DNA from: Stenogyne calaminthoides
Lineage: Eukaryota; Streptophyta; Magnoliopsida; Lamiales; Lamiaceae
Direction: 5' to 3'
Length of the DNA stretch: 64,000 nt
Assembly (NCBI GenBank): GCA_037126765.1
Contig: JBBCBC010000031.1
Coordinates: 6,395,638 to 6,459,637, forward strand
Shown: in pieces, positions 22,601 to 34,633 of the stretch
How positions within the stretch are numbered: position 1 is the stretch's first letter
Layout: each line of letters opens with the position of its first letter
Notes under the pieces: generated by a model
Databases searched by the model: none
Told to the model about the DNA's origin: nothing
Seen by the model: the letters and a program-made list of their open reading frames with translations, nothing else
Translations under genes and position numbers: made by a program

Positions 22601-25600
22601 TCAACAAAATTGAACTAAGTTAGAGATATTCATTTTGTTGTTTCCCACTTGAGGAGTAATAGGAAGATGAGCAATATGAAATCGCCTTACAACCTTTCCA
22701 GCACATTGGCGACAGATGATAGAGACACGAATCTTGAACGAGCTAAGTAACTCGCTAGATATGCAACAGCACCCATTCTGCATTAAAAATAAACAAGTTA
22801 GTTTGCTACAGATTGTTGATAATTTATACAACCAAGATGCTTATACAGCAAAAAAGAAGAAATGATGATTTAATTAATACTCCCTCTGTCCTACTATAAG
22901 TTTCTCCCTTTCCTTTTACATCTACCCCACAATAAGTTTCATGTTTCTATAAATGGAAAAAGTAACTCCACTACCCATAATTTTTATTCTTACTTTTCAC
23001 ACAATATTACAAAGAATGCCACTCACTACTCCACTCATTACTCCACATACCTTTTTCCTCTCTCCCAATACCCACAACTACCCTTCATTTTTATTATTTT
23101 ATTATTATTCCTTAAACAAAAACAACAAAAAGAAACAGGAAATTTATACCGGGACGGAGGGAGTAGAATTTATATCAAAATTTTCACATCAACCAACATA
23201 GCTTGATAAAACATATAGCCGCAATATTGAGATAGAAGAAAGTAGACAAGGGCACAATCCCCAGATTTGGTGGTAGATACAAAAAATAACCACGTATTTC
23301 ATATGCAAATTGAAGAACTTTGCTTAACCCATCTGCGCTCTTTTAGGCACTAAAGCAGAAGATGCATGTTCGATATTCTTGAGTATCAAATATTGTTTTA
23401 CAACTTGAGAATTTATGGCACAATTATGGATAACTTAGGATTAAGACCCATTTCCACATGTTCTTGGCAAGTGTGAAAAGAAGAAAGTTGCATAATTTTG
23501 TAATTCAATATAGGTAAAGTGTTTACTCAACTTCCAGAATCAAAGATTAATTGCTACAAGTTTCTTTCAAAGTATCCATAAAGTAACTTGAATTAATACA
23601 CTCAACACATATAAGAACATATAATTAATGTACATGTAACAAGAATATCTTAAAAATCAATTTCTGTATTAAGATAAAACAATAGTGGATGAATAAGTAG
23701 AAAATAAAGCTTTAAAGAAACCTTATCTTTGTTTACCTCCATTCAGGATTGGCACTGGTCATAAAGATGTGCACAAGCACATCAGCGAACATCTTTCCAC
23801 AATTTTCAGGATCCAGTGAACAAGCATAAAACATGACAAACTACAAAATAAAGGCCATAGATTACTTGCCATTACTACGATTAAGGCTATACAAGGAGAT
23901 TGGCCAACACATGAAAGGAGGAGAAAACATGAAGTTAAAAGACCCATCTATATTTCTATACGAAGCTAGATATCACAAATACCTGGGAAAATTTGGATTT
24001 GTAAGCAGTCAATATTGTTTTCTGAAATGATTGGAGGAGGGTCTCAAACACCTGAAGCATCATTAGAAGGCAAATAAATTAAGAAATTCACAACATTTCA
24101 CAGTAAATAACAAAGCATGATAGAAGACTTTACCAGAACCAAGCGGCCACTCTCAAAACAGGATTTCAGGTGCTCAAATGTAAGCACCACCAGACTATCT
24201 AACTTTTCAGCAACCACATTTCCACTAAAAAATCTCTGTATTAAAGCATCCCTAGTAGCCTGGACATATGAGTTTTATTACCATATAATACACAAATAAA
24301 GCTCTAATAAATTATAAAGAGTTGAAATAGAAGATGTCAAGTCAAAATATATTAAAGGAATCACAATTTAGTTATATTATGTCCTAGCATAATGCAAAAG
24401 GCTTTCTTGCCGTTAAAAACTGTCTTAGTAACTCTATTCTAACAATCCTATTCCAAGGGTGGATAATTACTGATAAAGTGAATAACTAATGTCAATATGC
24501 AGTAACACAAAAAGTAAAGTACTTAATTTTCAATGAAGCAAGACAGATTATATGAGAGATTTTCAATATATGACTCATTCAATAAGGTGTTTGTACAAAA
24601 TCTTTGCACTGGATGAAGGCGAGTGGGTGGAATAGAGATGACTCATTCCTTGTCTCACAACAAGTCCATCATATGTACGCATTAGTCGTATGCTTGGCAG
24701 AATTTCAGCTGCTACCTGATAAGTCTTAGCAAGAGTGAAAAGAATCATCTCTATTCCACCCACTCGCATTCATCCAGTGCAAAGATTTTGTACAAACACC
24801 TTATTGAAGCATTATTTTAAAATAATGCATGCTTCTTATAATCTTCAATATCTGAGAATATTTATTATTAATTTCTACTTAGGTAATCAAAACCTAAACC
24901 CAAAAATCAATGCAACAACTTTGAGTTTCATCAAGACAGAGTTTGAACAGACTCAGGTTAGCAAATATCCGAGTGGATGTCAAGGAGAGCATTTATGGGT
25001 ACTTTTGATGTGCGAAAAAAAGAGTTCTATAATGATGCTTGGTAAATTTGAGCAACAATAATTCATTTATTCCCAACATTGCCCGAATAATACACACTTA
25101 AAAGTCCTCTATCTTTAATGCTATAGTGCAACAACCTTAGCAGAGGTTAATGCGACAAACACTTGGTTATTTAACTTGTTTCATCAAAACAATTTTGATG
25201 AAACAGCTATTTATTAAAACACAACTTCGCAAGGTTAAGTCAAAATGGGACAAGCATAAATTGCTGACAAACTAAACAGTGGCCTTTTTTTAAGTTGTAC
25301 TGATATATAATCTTCTACAGCCTTTTGTGGCCTAGCAAGTTAATTTTCAAGTTTCACCCACTGCATTTTTTATAACTAAAAAATCAAATAAAGGTCTTCT
25401 TCAATAGAACGGACAAAAATTTCTTGGATTTAAAACAAAAATCATATCACACCTCGTTAGAGTCTTGGTCTATATGATCTACAGATCCCTCAAGGTCTTC
25501 CAGTTCCATATCAAAGATACCCTTATGGAAATCATCTTGCATAATATCATCCCATGCAATTTCCACCTACAAGCCAAACCACACAAATAAATAAATAAAT

Positions 25601-27321
25601 ATTAATGTCAAGTACTATTAAGTATCTATAATTACAAACTCGTAACTTACATCCAACTCTATTAATCTATCCATTAATGAAACAAGAACTGAGCTCCTGA
25701 CAAGTTCACCTAATGCACCGCTTTCCAATCTCAGCATATTCTCCACGTACAACACAATAAACTGCATTAAAAACATCAATAAGCTCAAGTTAGAATCCAA
25801 ATTCAGATCAAGCAATAATATCCTTTGGCTCACAAATGTTACAATAGCAATCACTTTGCAACTTTTACAAAGGTTAATTGTATCTTATAATGTATGCAAA
25901 TTAACTGTCAAGGAATCAGTAAACACTAAGTCCAAGTTGTAGGATGCATCTGCAAAAAAGTTTAGTGACAGATCATCATCACAAGAATCAAGTCCAGTCA
26001 AAGTCCCTCAACCATAGTTGTTAATGATACCATGAGAGACAGCACACAGAACATATTTTGCATGCATTATCAAAATCGGTGCATAATTGCAGAGATGGAT
26101 TATAAAATAGAAAGGCCAAGTATGAAGATGGAAAAACAGATGAATGAAATAAGTGGAGGACATGGAGTTGTAGAAAAGTAGATTGGGGAAGGCACATTTT
26201 TGGACTTTGGTTCAAAACTTGTCTAATCATTCCAATCCTTTGATAAACATATATGTACACACACACAAATAGACACACGCATACGCATGCACATAAAATA
26301 GGATGATATGCTTAAAATCTACAAAGAACAAGAATCGCCACAAATGATCACTAGCAATACATAAAAGTACGTAAATGTGATCTTACAGCTTCCTTAGTGT
26401 ATATGTTAGGCATTCTGTCCCGCATTATCTTCTCTAATCTCAGAGGTGAAAGAGGAACAATATTTGAAATATCTTTCAGAGTTGAATGAACACGATCAAG
26501 AACTTGAGCCTTCTTAGAAACACCCCGAGGTTGCTTCAATAATTCCATAAAGTATGTAGCAGAATGAGGAGCTGACGGCGGCATGAAATTGAGAACAAGC
26601 ATCTCCAAGCACAAATCAATATACTCTCCACTTGCTGAAGCCTATAAACCCAAGAAAAAAAATCGGAAGAAAATACATAATGAGACTCCTATTTAAATAT
26701 GGCAGTAACAACAAGGTAGCACAAGTAACTAGCATACCAAGGATATAAGCAATTCAACCAAGGCATCCATCACATCAGTTCCGTAATTCCACAGACTCAT
26801 TCCAAATATCTGCAGCGCAAAAACTCATGAATATCACATAGTGACAAAATAAATTCAGCAACTAAATGGAATGTGTAGAAACTAACAGCGGCTAGGAGAG
26901 ACCGATGATGAACAATGTGTACACAGGAGACTGCTCCAGTTACAGCTTTCAAGCATGTCTGTCATGTTAGTATACAAGGTAAGATGAAGCAAATTACTAA
27001 ATAAACTGGAGAGAAAGCAAATAATTTACTTGCAAGAGACCACAACATACCACAAGAAGGGCCACCTCCTCAGGAGAAAGACGTTCTCTATGGTGTATTA
27101 CTGCTACAAGCTGGTTATAAAAGTCGCAGTCGCCCTTGAAACAAAATAAAAATTAGAATTTTAAGCAGTTATTCAATGTGACCAGTTGATAGAGAACATG
27201 ACTAAGCCATCTATGAAAATTCATAGAGCATTACCTGAGCAGCAGCTTTAAGTGCATTTCTGACATGATAGTCCAGCTCAGAATCAGTAAAACTTAAATC
27301 ATCCATGTCGGGAGCTCCCAT
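19670..27321 (-). CDS. RRN3: RNA polymerase I initiation factor RRN3/TIF-IA, 15 exons
   Basis: RRN3/TIF-IA binds RNA polymerase I and recruits it to rDNA promoters in the nucleolus. Exons in reading order, as plus-strand coordinates: 27235-27321, 27051-27134, 26887-26958, 26738-26809, 26387-26641, 25651-25761, 25453-25566, 24134-24235, 23983-24051, 23737-23840, 22694-22777, 22501-22588, 20914-21033, 20052-20236 and 19670-19976. Every border is GT/AG and every phase fits: 1854 bases, 617 residues, a normal length. Recognisable blocks are FMPPSAPHS (exon 5), a DIMQDDFHKGIFDMELEDLE acidic loop (exon 7), KLDSLVVLTFEHLKSCFESG (exon 8), FYACSLDPENCG (exon 10), MGAVAYLASYLARSRF (exon 11), and GGIERLDMFFPFDPCLL running into YIRPNYVYW (exons 14-15). 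The tail is Asp/Glu/Ser-rich. The start MGAPDMDDL is the first ATG in frame. No lesion was found. Several introns host transposons. Confidence 0.93.
20280..20836. mobile_element. Inverted-repeat element in an RRN3 intron, with a nested MITE
   Basis: The left end reads GAGTAATTTGCAACATTGGT and CCCATATCTGTTGG. The right end on the minus strand reads AGAGTAAATTGCAGTATTGG and CCCTTATCTATTGG. Further inward, ATCAATTTTCTCAATTGAGT and AATGATGCAATTTTAAT on the left also pair with the right arm. AAAAAG flanks both sides as a possible target duplication. The left arm is interrupted at about 20329-20447. Superfamily not assigned. Confidence 0.6.
20329..20447. mobile_element. Nested MITE of about 119 bp
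   Basis: The ends are GGGTGTGTTTAAAAACTCTA and, on the minus strand, AGGGTGTGTTTTGAAATTCT. The inner arms (AAACAGCTTCCAGAATCAC and its partner GTGATTCTCGAAGCTGTTT) make nearly the whole element a hairpin. It interrupts the surrounding inverted-repeat element and is therefore younger. Confidence 0.6.
21441..21947. mobile_element. hAT-like non-autonomous element, 507 bp, in an RRN3 intron
   Basis: The ends are CAGTGTTGCAAAAGG and, on the minus strand, CAGTGTTGCAGAAATCG. Flanking 8-mers GTGACACC (21433-21440) and GTGCCACA (21948-21955) agree at six of eight positions. An 8-bp duplication and CAGTGTTG ends are characteristic of the hAT superfamily. No transposase frame is present. Confidence 0.72.
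22880..23163. mobile_element. Stowaway-like (Tc1/mariner) MITE, 284 bp, in an RRN3 intron
   Basis: TA duplications lie at 22878-22879 and 23164-23165. The ends are CTCCCTCTGTCC and GGACGGAGGGAG, the standard Stowaway signature, with further pairing inward (TATAAGTTTCTCCC against AATTTATACC). Non-coding. Confidence 0.85.
24579..24807. repeat. Near-perfect hairpin, 66-bp arms, in an RRN3 intron
   Basis: The left arm 24579-24644 and right arm 24742-24807 are inverse copies with two mismatches, separated by a 97-base loop. The arms begin TCAATAAGGTGTTTGTACAA. Read on the minus strand, the right-hand part, loop and left arm form a 64-codon open frame (24575-24769) with coding-like residues such as PSIRLMRTYDGLVV. 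This may be a captured gene piece. No target duplication was found. It could be a MITE, or an inverted duplication able to make a small-RNA precursor. Confidence 0.75.
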
Positions 27322-28337
27322 TTATCTCTTCTACCCTCAAGATTCACCGCTTCAACAAGGGGGCTAAATATCGGTACTTTAAAAATTCACCCCTGAAATA
27401 TTAAAATAAATTAAAAAAGACTGAAATGAAGCTCAATTAGAATTCTCCGTGGTAGAAGCTCAAACGCGGCACACAAAAAAAAACATATTAACTATCATAA
27501 TCAACAATTATATACAAATATAAAAAAAACGAAACGAGAATCTATCAGCAAACAATAATGTCAACAAATTCAAGTAGAAATTAACCAGAGTTTCAAATAC
27601 TGAATTTCCTACGAGAGTTTCATCTACAAATCACTTGTTCAGGATTAAAAATCACGAAAAAAATCAGTCCAGCAGTGACGATCAAAGAGAGAAGAAGAGT
27701 GGGTTTCATATCGGATGATTAGCAGTGAAAATTCAATAGTTGTTGTAAAGAGCGGCGAAAAAACGTTTTAGTGTCCTATAGTTACCTCAGTGAACTCTTC
27801 CGGTGTCCCTCCGCCGGTGTGCTGCGCCGGAAAACAGAGGCTGGGAGTGACAGAGAAGAAGAGGCGATAACGGCGGGGGAATGAGCGAGGCAGGGGTTGA
27901 AATTGAATACGCCTGCTAGGGCTTCATTTTAATTGATTAATTAATATATATCTAAATTGTCTAGCATTAGTAGTACGGTATTTTCAGTAAACGTATCGAT
28001 GTATCTAAAAAAAAATCGCTTATTATTTAAAAAATAAAAAAACTTAAATCGTTTCAAATATATAGACTTGTTTTGTATGAAAGTATTTGTTATTGAATGA
28101 TTCATTATTAAGTCATTTACTTTGTATATTTAAATTATTGTTGCAGAAGAACGGTTGAAAATTATGTTAATTGAAAATACAAAATAACATTTATAGTAAG
28201 TAAATTGAAGTGAAAGTCAAAAATATAAACACAATAAATTGTATTAGACTATTAATATTATCATTGTTATCTATACAAATTTTCACAATTTAAAAATATA
28301 AAATATTTTTTAGATAGTAGTAATAGTTTTTAGGCAA
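27322..28337. other. RRN3 upstream region
   Basis: The 5' leader of RRN3 (minus strand) probably starts near 27850-27900, where GC content rises locally (GGCGATAACGGCGGGGG). A leader intron between there and 27322 is plausible. From about 27950 the sequence is AT-rich and featureless. Confidence 0.45.
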
Positions 28338-28592
28338 AGTATAGTGTGAACAAGTTTCACGGTGAAACTGGTTAAAGAGTGTGACTTATATTACTAAAGA
28401 GTGCGACTTTTTACAGTAAAGGGTTTGACGTTTTACTATAAAAAGTATTACTCATAAAAGTGAAGGGTGTAATTTATATTATAGCAAGGAGTATCGTAGT
28501 GATAACTAAAGGGTGTGACTTATATTACTAAAGAGTATGTCTGTAAAAAAAATATATCAGTTTCACGGTGAACAAGTTTCACAGCATACCAA
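28338..28592. mobile_element. Inverted-repeat element of about 255 bp
   Basis: The left end reads GTATAGTGTGAACAAGTTTC. The right end, on the minus strand, reads GTATGCTGTGAAACTTGTTC. Both continue into a shared GTGAAACTG, giving inverted repeats of about 30 bp. The interior is built of repeated GTGTGACTTATATTACTAAA units. Target duplication not clear. Confidence 0.55.
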
Positions 28593-29064
28593 CTCTAGTT
28601 TTTATGCATGACAGTAATTTTAAAAAAACTGAATTCACGGTGAATTTGGGCTCACACGAATTTTTGTCCCTGAAAATTTTCGAATATTAAATATTTTTTA
28701 TCAAAATAAATGTTTTATTAATAATACTCCAAGATATAAAAGACACTCTTACGTGAGACGGTCTCACGGTGAAATTGAGCATTGGCGTTTTAATACATTA
28801 AAATAGGTGGATGTTGATTTGTGTTAATTTTATGCGTTTTAACACAATCGAGTTTTTAAAAAATTTATAATTATACTTAAAGAGAAATATGGTAAATTGT
28901 GTCAAAACCCATTGGGTGGTTTGAAAAATCAAAGATGTATATAGGCGAAACTCGAGTAATTTTATAAATTGGTGGGAAACCCATTTTTTGTTAATACAAT
29001 GAAAAATGTAAGAAATAACTCTTTAGTAAATTGTTTTGTTGTAAAATGACATTGGTTTGAAAAA
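28593..29064. other. AT-rich spacer
   Basis: No gene seen. A short palindrome, GTGAGACGGTCTCAC, lies near 28752 and belongs to the same repeat type as the MITE in the TPR-like gene. Confidence 0.5.
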
Positions 29065-29187
29065 TTAACTATATTAAAGGTGATTTTGGGTCAAGTCTTT
29101 ATATTTTCCCAATTTAAAATTTTAATATAGTTATTTAATTGTAAAAATATGAAGGCTTGACATCAAAATCACCTTTAATATAGTTAA
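29065..29187. repeat. Foldback MITE, about 123 bp
   Basis: TTAACTATATTAAAGGTGAT at the left end and its exact inverse at the right end (ATCACCTTTAATATAGTTAA) start arms of about 43 bp with a few mismatches. Almost the whole unit can fold into one hairpin. Confidence 0.75.
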
Positions 29188-29513
29188 TGGATGGTAATTC
29201 TGTCATTTTCCACCAAAAAAGTGAAAAATAACACTAAAAATCGAGTGTGTAGTACATTTTTCATTCTCTCAACAAAAATGGGAATTTCACGTCATATTAA
29301 AAATCATAAGAAAATTATGCGCCATATTTATAAAATGGGAGTTTCACATAATTTTTAAAGCACAAAAAATTTTACAAATCACAATGGGATTTAGCTCAAT
29401 TTACCCAAGATAAATATCTAAGTTATGAGTATAGCAATAAAGCCCCTTTCCCCGTCAAATCCATCCCATGACAAGATAAAAATTATACACAACAACCAAC
29501 ATAATTATATAAA

Positions 29514-31376
29514 GGGTAACTTACTAATACATACAATATACTACTACATAATTCTAATAAGTACAAAAACTTTTAAGAGTTTACTAATACCTACAAAGTG
29601 CCTATTTTACCCTTTTATTCACCATGTTAGCCGATTTTTTTAGGATCTCTTAAAAAAAAAAAAATTGTGAATTTCACGAGGGCGTCTTCATCTCCTTCAC
29701 TCAACCTCTTTATTCCAAAAAATCTCACCCCCCCAAAAAAAAGTTCTCTCCCCAAATTCAAGAAATGATTTTTCAAAATGATTTCAATTTTGAAGATGAT
29801 ATCTTGACTATGGTTTCAATTTAAAGATAATATTGAAGATTTTGACTACACAACTACAACTTCGTCTTCCTTCCACACATACAATAAATTATATGATGAC
29901 AACAATTTTGACCACACATACAATATATATGTGATGTTTCAAATTTTTCAAGATGGTTTTAAGCTCGATTTTTACGATTTCTTTTTAAGTCCATTTCAAG
30001 ATGATTTTAGTATTTCTTATAAAGCCCTTTCCCTGATTCTATAATCCATCCTTTTCTTTGTTCTTAGGTTTTTTGAAAAATTCGAACATAGCAATGGTGG
30101 TAAACTAGAGTTCTCATGGTTGTAACAAAAGTTGTTAAATAAAAATAAAAAGGGTAAGGTTAGATTGTTTAATATTGAATTACAATTATTCATTTGTTCA
30201 TAAATTTTGTACATTTGTTCAAAAACTTTTTTTAAGAAATCTTTTGGGTTGCTAAAACCTACAGAATGTTGTGAATTTTTGCCCTTTTATTCACGATTTT
30301 TTTACACTTTATACATAAAAATGAATAATAATCCATGTTTTATTGATTGTGATCTTGATTAACCATTGAAAAAAAAATCTTTTTTTGGTGACGTCTTGAA
30401 TTCTTCAAATCTGTATTTTTATTTGTTTTTGTCTTTTTATGGTTTTAGTGTTCATTTTACGAGATTTAGGTGGAAAATGATTGGAACTTATCTTGTTTTG
30501 TGTAATTGTTCATTTTCTTATATTTGTTCGTAATTCCAAGTTTTTTTTATTTATTTATTTAGGAGTTGGGCCACTAGTTCAATATAAACTAAAAAAAATA
30601 TTTATATTTGGGTTTGCTTGGTAATTAAAATTTAGTATGTTAAAATGATGATCTTTTTTAAAATGATTTCAATTTTGAGGCTAACATTAATGAAATCTGG
30701 ATGACATTGGATGGTTTCAATTTAAAGATAAGTGGGAAGGATTTTGAAAAAAAAAGTCCACAAAGCGGAAAAACTGTTTTCTTTGTTTGACACCATGTCA
30801 CTTTAGTAGTGTTTTATTATGAAATTGTGTATTATGTGTAATTTTTTTATTTTTTTTTTGCACAATATCAGAACAATATAAAAAAAAATGAAGATTTGCA
30901 TATGTTTATCAGAACAACAGGAATATGCTTATGCATATTTTAAATATGGATGAAAAATCAAACATACATTGAGGGGCTACTCACACAAAATATCATAGAA
31001 AAAAATATGAACATACTAATACTAATACTAAACTGTTTTTTAAAAACTGAACAAAAGCATGTAATTTGCTATGTTGTTCAGTAGTTTCTTACATGAGATT
31101 AACAAAATCACCGAGTTATGGAGCATCCTCAACCCATAACTCGTTTTCTGGTAAAATAGGAATGGGCTACTCACACAAAATATCCTAGAAAAAAATATGA
31201 ACATACTAATATTTGGCTGAACAAACCAATATTGTACTGAACATGTGCTTATTATGTTCAAAATAAGGGTAAATCTGTCTATTTTTTAAAATTTTGTATG
31301 TATTAGTAATGCTACCTTTATTCATGTAGTTTTTAGAGTTTTTGCTCAAATCTATGTACCTCCTAGTAATAAACCC
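29514..31376. mobile_element. Mutator-like element, 1863 bp, long terminal inverted repeats
   Basis: Perfect 9-bp duplications TTATATAAA lie at 29505-29513 and 31377-31385. The ends start GGGTAACTTACTAATACATA on the left and GGGTTTATTACTAGGAGGTA on the minus strand at the right. They stay alignable for about 100 bp through TACTAATACATACAA and on to the inner TTTACCC. Inside are two direct copies of a 47-bp block (30974-31020 and 31164-31210, one mismatch). No transposase frame longer than about 75 codons is present, so it is non-autonomous or decayed. Confidence 0.85.
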
Positions 31377-31385
31377 TTATATAAA

Positions 31386-33593
31386 CTATATTGAAAACTA
31401 CGAAGGTTGAAAATGAAATCAAACATCCTCTACAATTTTTATCAAGAAATAATTTTCATTAGTTAGCTGGTAATTGTTTCATATAATTCTATTTTTAAGG
31501 TCATTATTTTATCTTTTTAAGGAGATTTTTTAAAGGCCATTCGAGAGTACATAAAATACAAGTTATATAATTGCACATTTGAAAATGAACATTATAACTT
31601 TTAATCTCATGCTAATTTTTTTTAATAAAAATCGCATTGTTGTAAAAGTTAAAAAGAAAAAGAAATGACTTCCAAAAAGAGTAGAATAGCTTAATATAAT
31701 CATATAATATATATAATCACTGATACACATGATCACCCGTCGAAAATTACATGACACCAACCCATTATATAATGTGACTCATTCTCCACTCAAAAGCATA
31801 ATTATCAACAAATAATAGTAACGTTTAAATTGTAATATAATATTCCCGAGTGATTAATCCATAATATTTTAGCCTATCCTTTCATCAACTAACATTGGAT
31901 TGAGTTGCGGCTCATAATCAGACCAAATAATTATCGATTAAGAGTTCGTTTTAACTTGATTCGAAATAGATAAATCTGTAGAAATTTTAAAGTTCGACTG
32001 CAACCTAGATTTTATAAGTAAAATATAAATAAAATAAGTTAAATTATTCAAATTAGACTCGTGTTTAATTATTCGATTCAATTATTTATTAAATGAGTTC
32101 AAACATTAATATTAAACTTGATTGCATTTTAAATAAATTTAAACATTCTGTGTGCAATACAATCACATACTCGTTTACATACATTACTCATTGGTATTTG
32201 TATGCCCATTTTCAGTAGTGTAGGTCTAATTAATGTGTATTGTGCAATTCAAGTGAATTTTTTTAAACGTGCAACTTGCTTCGTTAAATTGTTTAACTTA
32301 TTTATTGAAACATGCAATTTGTTAAATGTAAAAAAAGTTAATATTTCAATGTAAATAAGTTGAATATTTCAGTAAAATAAGTTACACATTTTAATAATGT
32401 ACTTAAATTATACGATACAATTGATGCATAGGAGACTTTGTCATTTCAGTATAACGCAATACTATAAGCATAGAGCAATACTAAGGTGAGTCCAAGTGCG
32501 TATTAATTTATCTTGTGCCTACACTTTTGTGCAATTCTCTAGAGTGACTTCTTTTTCTTCTTCCACGTTAATTTACTTCTCTCTCGTTATTTTTGCCTTT
32601 CTTTTAGGTTGTGGTTCTCATCTTTCTTTATATTTTTTCTATCTTTCTATTATGGTTCCCCCCTTTTCTTTTTTTTTTTCAAATAGGAGATAGTCTTAGA
32701 TCCTTTAATAAAAAGAACTAATTGTTCGATGTTGGGTCAAGAAAATATGAAGCCCTAAAAGTCATTCTAAAAACAAAGATTTAATTGCTAAAAAGTTGAG
32801 AAGATCGAGGGGAAGTGTTTGGTAATATAATAAGAAAGACATTATTTCTAGTGGTAAAACACTAAAGAATTCTAACATCATTTCATTCAATTAAATGTTC
32901 AAACACATATTAAATTTTTCGTCGAATGACTGCAAATTCATGTCGACATTGATTCATCGAAAGTCTAAAATTGGAAAGAAACATGTTGATGGATTCTACT
33001 GATGTGGAGGGGAAAATGAAGGTAGTTGAGGGGATGTGTTTTTTGCATTAAAATTTGCTACGGGAATTGAGAGGGAGAGAAATAGGGGGTGGGACTTGGG
33101 AGTAAAAAGTGGTGAATGAAAATTGGTCTTGAATTTTAACAAGGGTAAAATGAATAGTGTTTTTTTTAAAAAATTCATTATTATATTTTAACGAGGGTCG
33201 ATATTTATCTAATCAAAAGGTAAATGTAAATATACAACATTTTGTATTATATCCGTATTCAAATAAATTATGAGATAATAATAAGCACATAGTATTAACA
33301 AACGAAATCCACTTTTTCAATATTGTCTCATCTTATAAATCAAGAAAAAGCTTATTCACATACAAAGATTTTCAAGACATGTTTCTCACAAATCATAACA
33401 TAAAAAAATATATAATCAAAATCAAATTGTATAATGATATAATACATGAAAAGCATAATGAGAAAATGACATTTTCTCACAAATCATAACAAAAACTGAA
33501 AGTTAAAGATCCCATAACATGAAATCTAAAAATTAAGTAGTGCGACCATTAAAAATAACATAGACCTACAAGATTATCAAAATCATAAAAACC
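31386..33593. other. AT-rich spacer without recognisable genes
   Basis: Repeated fragments of the CGTGCAATTCAAGTG / TTAAATTGTT type at about 32220-32430 relate to the dispersed repeat near 3340 and 4340. A pyrimidine-rich stretch lies at about 32560-32680. The short open frames here have no coding features. Confidence 0.5.
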
Positions 33594-34277
33594 CTAATGC
33601 TCATTAGAAAATACAGAAGAATATGGTATAATAGGACAAGAATCATTGGCCGCCGTCGGATCATACGTGATCGTCGGACCATGATCAACAATTTGGAGAT
33701 TAGGGTTTTTCACCTTTGGATTGACCATAGTACGACTAGTTGATGTTCCAGCTTCATTATCAACTTTAGTTTGAAGCTGGTGTCTCAACCGCAGAAGCGC
33801 TCCCTTCAGCCTTTCCAATTGCCGATAATTAAGTTTCTCAATATCAGGTCTTTGTTGCATCCGTATCGCCTCCTTCCTTTCTTTCTCCAGCTCGCGGCTA
33901 CGTTTCTGTTCAAATTCTAGCTCCTTTTGAATCTGGGCTAACTCTAGGTTATGTTGGTTGATAGTTGCTTTCTGATGAGCCTCCACAAGTTTATCCGCAT
34001 CGGTCATCGGAGCAACGTCGGCCTGGTTGAGAAATCTATTAGCCACAACGTCCACATTGGGGTGGCCGAAACAATGTGCTTTGTTGCCGGGAGAGAAAAC
34101 AACCACCGCGGTTTCAGCGCCGCAAAGAGTGCTCAGCTCGCTCGCTTTCTTGAATAATCCAGCGCGTCGTTTGGAAAAAGTTACTTGAAGATTTGTCTCG
34201 TTTTCGATCTTCACCATCCCCACCTTCTGTCGCCCCTTCCCCTTTCTGGATGATTCGTTGTTACCCAAAAAACTCAT
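33594..34277 (-). CDS. Type I (M-alpha) MADS-box transcription factor, AGL62-like
   Basis: An intronless, uninterrupted frame of 227 residues. The MADS domain spans about residues 13-72 (KIENETNLQVTFSKRRAGLF, then KKASELSTLCGAETAVVVFS), followed by the FGHPNVDVV segment typical of the AGL62 group. Residues about 100-170 form a charged coiled-coil region (QKELEFEQKRSRELEKERKE). The C-terminus is poorly conserved. Type I M-alpha MADS proteins bind CArG-like DNA and act mainly in female gametophyte and endosperm development; a role in this species is inferred only from the family. Absence of introns is normal for type I genes. It lies between transposons, and type I genes duplicate often, so it may be one of several copies. 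Confidence 0.9.
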   Translation of the reverse strand: MSFLGNNESSRKGKGRQKVGMVKIENETNLQVTFSKRRAGLFKKASELSTLCGAETAVVVFSPGNKAHCFGHPNVDVVANRFLNQADVAPMTDADKLVEAHQKATINQHNLELAQIQKELEFEQKRSRELEKERKEAIRMQQRPDIEKLNYRQLERLKGALLRLRHQLQTKVDNEAGTSTSRTMVNPKVKNPNLQIVDHGPTITYDPTAANDSCPIIPYSSVFSNEH

Positions 34278-34619
34278 TTTCGCGGAAAAAATAGCGATTG
34301 TTGATCAAATATTTGTTTAAGAGAAATGATATTAATTTATAGGTGCAATTTTACTCTACCTGATGAACAATATTTTCGGAAATAGTCACTCCATAAATGT
34401 AGTTTGCTAAAAAGCACATCTTGGATCTTTGTAATGATATATCACCTTCTAAAATTTAGTCATAAAATCTGGTATAATTAAATCAAAATCTGTAAATGCT
34501 GATGAATTTATTATTTTATCTATCAGTATTATCTTGAGTAAAATCTACAATAAAAATATATACATTAATATATTTCTATACACGTACAACAATTTATTTT
34601 AATGTTAACTCTAAAGTTA
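34278..34619. other. Upstream region of the MADS-box gene
   Basis: AT-rich, no coding signal; it separates the MADS start codon from the CACTA terminus. It should hold the MADS promoter, but no distinct motif stands out. Confidence 0.45.
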
Positions 34620-34633
34620 CACTAATACACATT

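Noticed and set aside
24735..25061. 108-codon plus-strand frame in the RRN3 intron
   Set aside because: It begins in the hairpin arm and runs through AT-rich intron sequence with no coding pattern.
28338..28592. Repeated GTGTGACTT units with spacers, considered as a CRISPR-like array
   Set aside because: Units are irregular, spacers are similar to each other, terminal inverted repeats enclose them, and the window is plant nuclear DNA.
29425..29643. 72-codon plus-strand frame near the Mutator-like element
   Set aside because: It crosses the element boundary and target duplication, so it cannot be an ancestral gene; composition is low-complexity.
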